From Amaranthus tricolor (taxonomy: Eukaryota; Streptophyta; Magnoliopsida; Caryophyllales; Amaranthaceae), in contig NC_080049.1 in NCBI RefSeq assembly GCF_026212465.1, positions 22,664,872-22,728,871 on the forward strand: 64,000 bases of DNA, given 5' to 3'. Each line of letters starts with the position of its first letter. Position 1 is the stretch's first letter. Made by a program: the position numbers and the translations under genes. This document shows, in pieces, positions 58,627 through 64,000 of this stretch. The notes under the pieces are model-generated. The model was not told the origin of the DNA, searched no databases, and was given only the letters and a program-made list of their open reading frames with translations.

Positions 58627-61600
58627 ATGGAAAAAAGGCTTCGTTCATCTCTGCATACCTCTGCAGATTTATTCCTAGAATCCGCCATTAAACTTTCTCT
58701 AAAATCTGCAAAAACTTCTCTCAAAACCCTAATTCACACCATTAAACCTTCTTCTGAAATCTCTACTTCTCTTCCACTTGCTCTTCACTCCTCCATTTCT
58801 CGTTCCATCACTATTTTCAAAAATCCTTCAAACCCTAGAACGCCACCTTCACCCCCTTCTAAAAAACCTCGAAGATCTTCTCCTAGTTCACAAACCCCCG
58901 TCGTAGGTAATTCTCAACAAACAACCCACCTTCACGATCTTCAAATCTATGCTTACATTGCCTTAGTTTGTATTAATTCACCCAAAAAAGCTTTCTTTCC
59001 TGACGATTTATTCCCGTCTGTTAGAGAATTGCATGACAATTTGATCCTTTTCGAGTCCGATAACATCCTTTTATCTGAAATTTCGAATTTGTGTGAGCTT
59101 TGGTGGAAAGACGAGCTTGTTGGGAGAGAATTATTAATTTCTCAGTTTTTGCCATTTCTTGTTTCAAGGTCGTTAACATTGCGGAAAAAGGTTGATATTC
59201 ATAGGGTTTACATTTTAAGGGAAGCTTTTTTGTTGTTTGATTTCGAGGATGAGAGTATAGAGGATCTGAAATTGTTGTTACTTCGATGTGTCATTACGCC
59301 TTTATACTTGAAAACCGAGGACGGAATGCGGTTCATTGCCTTTTTGTTTGGTTTGAGTCATCAGCTATTAAAAGAGGTATTGGAAATTATTAAATCCCAA
59401 ATTCCTTTTGGGAGGAAGTCCATGTTGGAAGCTTATGGGGAGATTTTGTTTAGGGGGTGGAAAAGTGTAAATGGTGATCTTAGGAAAGAAATTGAAGATG
59501 GGTTTTTGCAAGGGTTGATTGAAGGTGCAACTTTTGCTAGTTCTAGATCATTTGCAGCTTCTATTAGGAGGGTCTTGGGAGGTTTTATTAATCAGAGGAC
59601 TACTGAGGGTGTGGAGAAGATCCTTTTTGGCTTCGCTGAACCGGTCATTTTCCGGTATCTGCAGGTATTTTGGATTCTACTCCCTTAACAATTACCTACT
59701 TGCATTCTAATTTAGTATTTTAGTATTAGTATAAGTATGTATAAAAAGGTTGTTATCTTTGTGAAAATTATATTGGTTTATGGGTAGGTATCTGAATTTC
59801 CCTTGTTTTGGTTAAATGACTGGATAGACTGAGAATGATCCAACAATTGTCAAGAACGTTCTGTGATTTGGTGGCTTATTTGATGATGAGCTTATTTGCA
59901 TATGCTGTGATATTGATTGATACTATTATAATGCTTGTTTATATCACATTTGGCATAGTACATTTGCTACTAGCAGTCTGGATATTAAGAGTGATGACTT
60001 TCCATAACATGTTTGGTTTTGATTGACATTTCTCTTTCCATAATGCCATTTGTCAGATACTTGTTTTCTTGTTTTGTTGTGTTTGATTTGGAATTCCAAG
60101 ATGTTATTCTAGATAAGAGACCTTTGGTGATTCCGTGAAAATTGCGTCTTTCGAATTTACATGACCATTACTAACTAAAGAAGGGAAGTTCTACAAGGTA
60201 GCATTCTTTTCTTAGTTTTATATATTTATTTTCTTTTTGTTGCGAGTTTTTGTGTTCCCATAGTGTTGAGATTAATTATATGGCTATGTATTGCTATATT
60301 TTAAATTAATCTAGCTAATTTTTGTTAACTTAATTCTTTCACCTTTTAGCAATTTCTCAACCCCAAGTCCTCAACTATCCGAGTAGAATCCCAGAGTTAT
60401 TTAACTTCTTACTTTAGTTGAAGCTTCAGTTTGGGAGGGGGGGAGTGAGGCGCTTTCGTAATTGTAGTAATGAGAATGTGGACAAGAGAAGGATGCCTTC
60501 ATAGTCGAAAAATATGATTTTTCTAATGCTAGTTAATTGAAGACCTATGGTAGTATTGTCACCATGTGAATTTTGGAGGATTTGTTGCCACCAAATCAAA
60601 AGGTTTTGAAATTTCCATGGTTGTAGTGATGAGAATGTGGACAATTAGTAATAGAGCCAATTCAGAGTGATGGCTTGGGTTTAGCAAGCGGTGTGTCAAT
60701 GACCAACGTGGCCGTGACAGACAAAGACCTTGGGCCTTTTTAATAGATCAAATAGACTTTCTCACCTACTAGACTAGTCTTAGGACGAGTTCTCTTGTTT
60801 GGTTTACAATATTTTTGATAATAATATGACTTTTGTGTCATGATTTGTTGTGAGTGTCATTTTTCTTTACAAAGAATTATTGGTTCCAAAAGGTGTTGTT
60901 TTTGCGAAGAAATTGGGTAATTCTGTAGATATGCTTTTAAAAAAGTTAATAATTTTGAGTTGAAAGAAACTCTTCAGTTGCCACCAACCTATGATGTTGA
61001 AAATATAAAGACATTGTGGAATATACCTCCAAAACATGGGCTAAAACATGTCTATGCTATGAAGAGAAGAATGTTATTAACTTGGCTTTATTAGCAGACG
61101 CCTAACATAAATCATTAAATAGCTGCTTTTGTTTTAAATGATATTACTCATTATGCTCTTTACTACCCAACGCAGGTTGCAAATTCAAATGTTCGACAAA
61201 ATGCACTTCACTTACTCTTGGACATGTTCCCCCTTGAAGATCCAGATTCTACAAAAGACGCCAAGGACTCATTGCTTGAAAAACAAATTTTCTTGCTGGA
61301 AAAATCACTTAAAGATGATTGTCCAGATGTGAGGGTAGTCGCGGTAGAAGGTTGTTGCCGTATCCTTCGTTTGTTTTGGGAAATCATTCCTTCTTCAACT
61401 ATCACAAAATTAATAACTATAATTTTTGATGATACGTCTCATGACATATCCAATGAAGTTAGATTATCCACACTGAATGGCGTGATGTATATCATGGGAA
61501 ATCCTCAAGCTCACGAAATTATGAAAGTTGTTTTGCCAAGATTGCGGAACATGATTAAGGATTCACTTCTCTCTGTACGAATTGCTATGGCTGATCTCCT

Positions 61601-63377
61601 CCTACTCATTATGGACGTTCGAGGGTTCCAGTTTAATAAGGTAAAATAGCTAAGTTAGATACAACATCTCATGCTGCATGCCTGCATTTGTTTCTCTTTT
61701 GCTTACTTCTTACTGGTTGACTACAGCTGTTCTGTTTCGAATTTTAGGTGGTAGACTTAGATGTTTTACTTGCTACTCTTGCAAATGATCAACCACCTGT
61801 TGCTCAAAGGATTGTGCGACTTCTCTTACCATCATACTTTCCGACAAAAGTGAATGTTGCAGAAGCATGTATGCGCATAATTACTTTAATAAAAAGGTCT
61901 CCAATTGCTGGTGCTAGGTTTTGTGAGTTTATTGCACAAGAAGGTGCATCTTCAAAGTCTCTTATGGAACTTGCTAGAGTTCTTATTAACATACTTTTCT
62001 CATCTGATAAACTTGATGATGACCATATGAAGGGATTTTTTGCTGCTTTAAGTCACCTATGCAGGAACCTAGTAACCAAGTCATCTTGTAGAGAAGCCCT
62101 TAAGGAACTATTTTCAGGTGAAAAACTAAAGGGTTTGTTGGCTGCTGCCATTCGTGGGAATGATCATTCCTCTTTGTTTGAAATTGTTTCTTTCGTTTCT
62201 TCTACTGGAGCAACTGAACTACTTGAAGAATGTTTAGCTGTAGTCTCAAATTGTCGTGGTTTGTCTGAAAATGAGCAAAAGCAAGCTGAAGTACGTTCTG
62301 CACATAAGTTGGTTGTGTCTTGCAATTGGTTTGATCATATGCTAGAGGCTCTATCAAGGCTCCTACATGATACTGCTATCAAGTGTAATGACTGCTTCGG
62401 TATTGAAATACCCAGGGAGATAACACCATCTGCGAAGAGGAAGAAAAGCAGACTCACTAGAGAATCAGGAAAAAGAAAATGTGTCGATGGAAAAGGACTA
62501 TTAGCATTTAAAAACAGTTACCAAATTTCTGTAGGAATTGCATGGCAAATAAAAGATCTTTTAGCATCGGATGTCAGCCGGAAAGCTATGTTTGAATCCA
62601 AGCACTTACAAGTAATGGTTGCTGCTTTGAAGGTCATATCTGAAATAAGCATTGATCATAGCATGTGTTCTAACTTGATGGATGCATCCGTAGTTGATGC
62701 GTTCATGGCGCTTTCCCTGCACATGACCCTTCAGAATATGAATATTAAAGACATTCTTAACCATCGTAATGGGGGGAATATTGTTCAAGGAATGGCAGAG
62801 GAGGCAAGTAATTCTTAACATTGAAATATAATCACACTTTCCTTGAATAATTTTTCTCGTATAAATGTATGTTTTTTCATACTATAACCTTTATTCTTAG
62901 ATGCTTGTAGGGCTAAAATAGTTACAAATTGCTTTTTATCATTTTTAAAAGAGGTCCTTGCTCATGTAACTTCTTGGTATCAATAATATTTGGTCACAAC
63001 TTAATACTAAATCAAATTTGTGCTAGAAAGGCTGGATTTTATAGCAATCTTCGTGAATGCTTGATCAATTCACTTTTAATGTAGCATCTTATATTAAAGA
63101 TCAAGTTCCACCTACTCCATTTAATTTTGGGGAAAGTGTAATTTCTTATATGATAAAACTGATTGTCAATATCTTGCCATTCCATTCCAGCAAACACTTG
63201 TGGACGAGACATTGGATCTTCTGCTCAACTGTACAGAGAAAGTTTTTAAAGCTGGAGGTTTGGCAAAATTTGAATCAATGTCATCAGGATGTAAGTTTTG
63301 CGATAACATGGCTGTCCAGTTTCACAGGCAAAAGCATGTGAACTCACACAGAGATGCTGCTTCTGATGATGATGATG
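58627..63377 (+). CDS. Condensin II complex subunit G2 (CAP-G2), 5' part, cut by the window end
   Basis: Exons seen: 58627-59664, 61176-61640, 61748-62803, 63191-63377, joining in frame to about 915 residues; the gene continues past base 64000. The N-terminus (MEKRLRSSLHTSADLFLESA) is followed by a basic/Ser-Pro patch (PPSPPSKKPRRSSPSSQ, possible nuclear signal). HEAT-repeat-like helices of the condensin II G2 family come next, including QNALHLLLDMFPLEDPDSTK, DVRVVAVEGCCRILRLFWE, RNMIKDSLLSVRIAMADLLL and VLLATLANDQPPVAQRIVRLL. CAP-G2 is a non-SMC HEAT subunit of condensin II that helps load the complex on chromatin and shape chromosomes; the Arabidopsis counterpart is known as HEB1/CAP-G2. 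The start codon has a good context (GAAAATGG). Intron 3 (62804-63190) uses a GC donor. No breaks are seen in the visible exons. Confidence 0.88.
59665..61175 (+). other. CAP-G2 intron 1
   Basis: 1.5 kb, GTATTT donor and CCAACGCAG acceptor. No repeat is clearly recognised. Direct repeats around TTGTAGT(A/G)ATGAGAATGTGGACAA occur at about 60463 and 60622. Short frames inside are not genes. Confidence 0.6.
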
Positions 63378-64000
63378 GTAAGCAACATGAACATGATTAA
63401 TTTGCAATGTTTCCTATTTTGTAGACTATTGAGTGACCAAAGTTTTGTAATGGCACGATTAAATGATAAGCTAGACAAAATCAAATTCTCCTTCCATCGA
63501 TAAATGAGAGGGGTACCGGGAGAAATTCAAAGGGGTTAACGATTGAGAAAGATGGAGAAATTAGCTCCCTCTTTTTCCTGTAATCCAAAACTAGAAGTTG
63601 GAATGGATGACAAGTGGAGTTGGGGAGGAAAAAAAAGGGAGGCCATTAGATCCTTAGAGCAAATGTGCCATTTAGGGTATGTTCACTTGAGTTTGTTTTT
63701 GTTGAACATAAATTATTGTTGAACTTCACTTTTTTTTTGTTGATCTTAGCTTAGAATCCATGTGGATGACCATTGTAATTGATATTTTGGTAGATGTAGT
63801 AACTCTAATTAATTGGGATCAAAGCTCTAGCATTGTTGTGTTGAACTTAGCTTATATTTGTAAATTTGTTGGAACTTATCTTTAATGAACTAAAGTTCTG
63901 GTCGGACTTGACCAAAACTTATTTTTTTAAGTTGAGGAATACACACCCTTGAGAAATGAAGGAGAGATTCGGAAGAATATACGCTAGAGCTAGAAAAGCC
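63378..64000 (+). other. CAP-G2 intron 4, truncated by the window end
   Basis: Begins GTAAGC after the codons for DDDDG. No acceptor or further exon is recognised before base 64000, so the rest of the gene lies outside. Confidence 0.6.

Noticed and set aside
1..64000. CRISPR arrays, bacterial operons, riboswitches, tRNA or rRNA genes, organelle DNA inserts
   Set aside because: None seen; repeats in the window are transposon-like and the genes are spliced plant nuclear genes.

Overview
The window is nuclear DNA from a flowering plant. It is very AT-rich. The four protein genes are split by GT-AG introns (one is GC-AG) and all belong to families typical of land plants, and the space between them is filled with plant-type transposons. 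A eudicot is most likely. A finer placement (perhaps Caryophyllales, from the style of the dispersed repeats) is only a guess. No bacterial operon, CRISPR array, rRNA or tRNA gene was seen.

Layout. 1-9.2 kb: intergenic, AT-rich, with several short inverted-repeat elements. 9.4-13.4 kb (+): class I formin, four coding exons, about 935 aa. 15.4-22.8 kb (+): a young but broken Ty3/gypsy retrotransposon with a perfect 5-bp target duplication, whose 3' part was replaced by about 1.6 kb of foreign LTR-like sequence. 22.8-27.3 kb: older debris (LTR fragments, a Ty1/copia RT remnant, a Mutator-like MITE). 27.3-31.8 kb (-): BTB/TAZ (BT-type) scaffold gene, five coding exons, 379 aa, with an hAT-like MITE 75 bp past its stop. 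32-41.1 kb: no host gene; LTR, possible SINE, copia gag and 5'-truncated L1 remnants. About 41.2-55.1 kb (+): OTU-domain deubiquitinase gene, ten coding exons, 349 aa, with a probable 7.3-kb leader intron packed with transposon pieces. 55.1-58.6 kb: intergenic, with a foldback Mutator-like element whose termini are internally duplicated, and a pair of palindromes. 58.6 kb to the right edge (+): the first four exons of the condensin II subunit CAP-G2 gene, cut by the window end.

The four genes are not functionally linked. They act in actin nucleation at the plasma membrane (formin), calmodulin/ubiquitin-ligase scaffolding (BT), ubiquitin removal (OTU) and chromosome condensation (CAP-G2). No new gene system was found. 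The most unusual content is structural: foldback elements with clear target-site duplications, the chimeric retrotransposon, and transposons lying at gene boundaries or in the leader intron. Splice sites and proteins were read by eye; identities and element boundaries need alignment.
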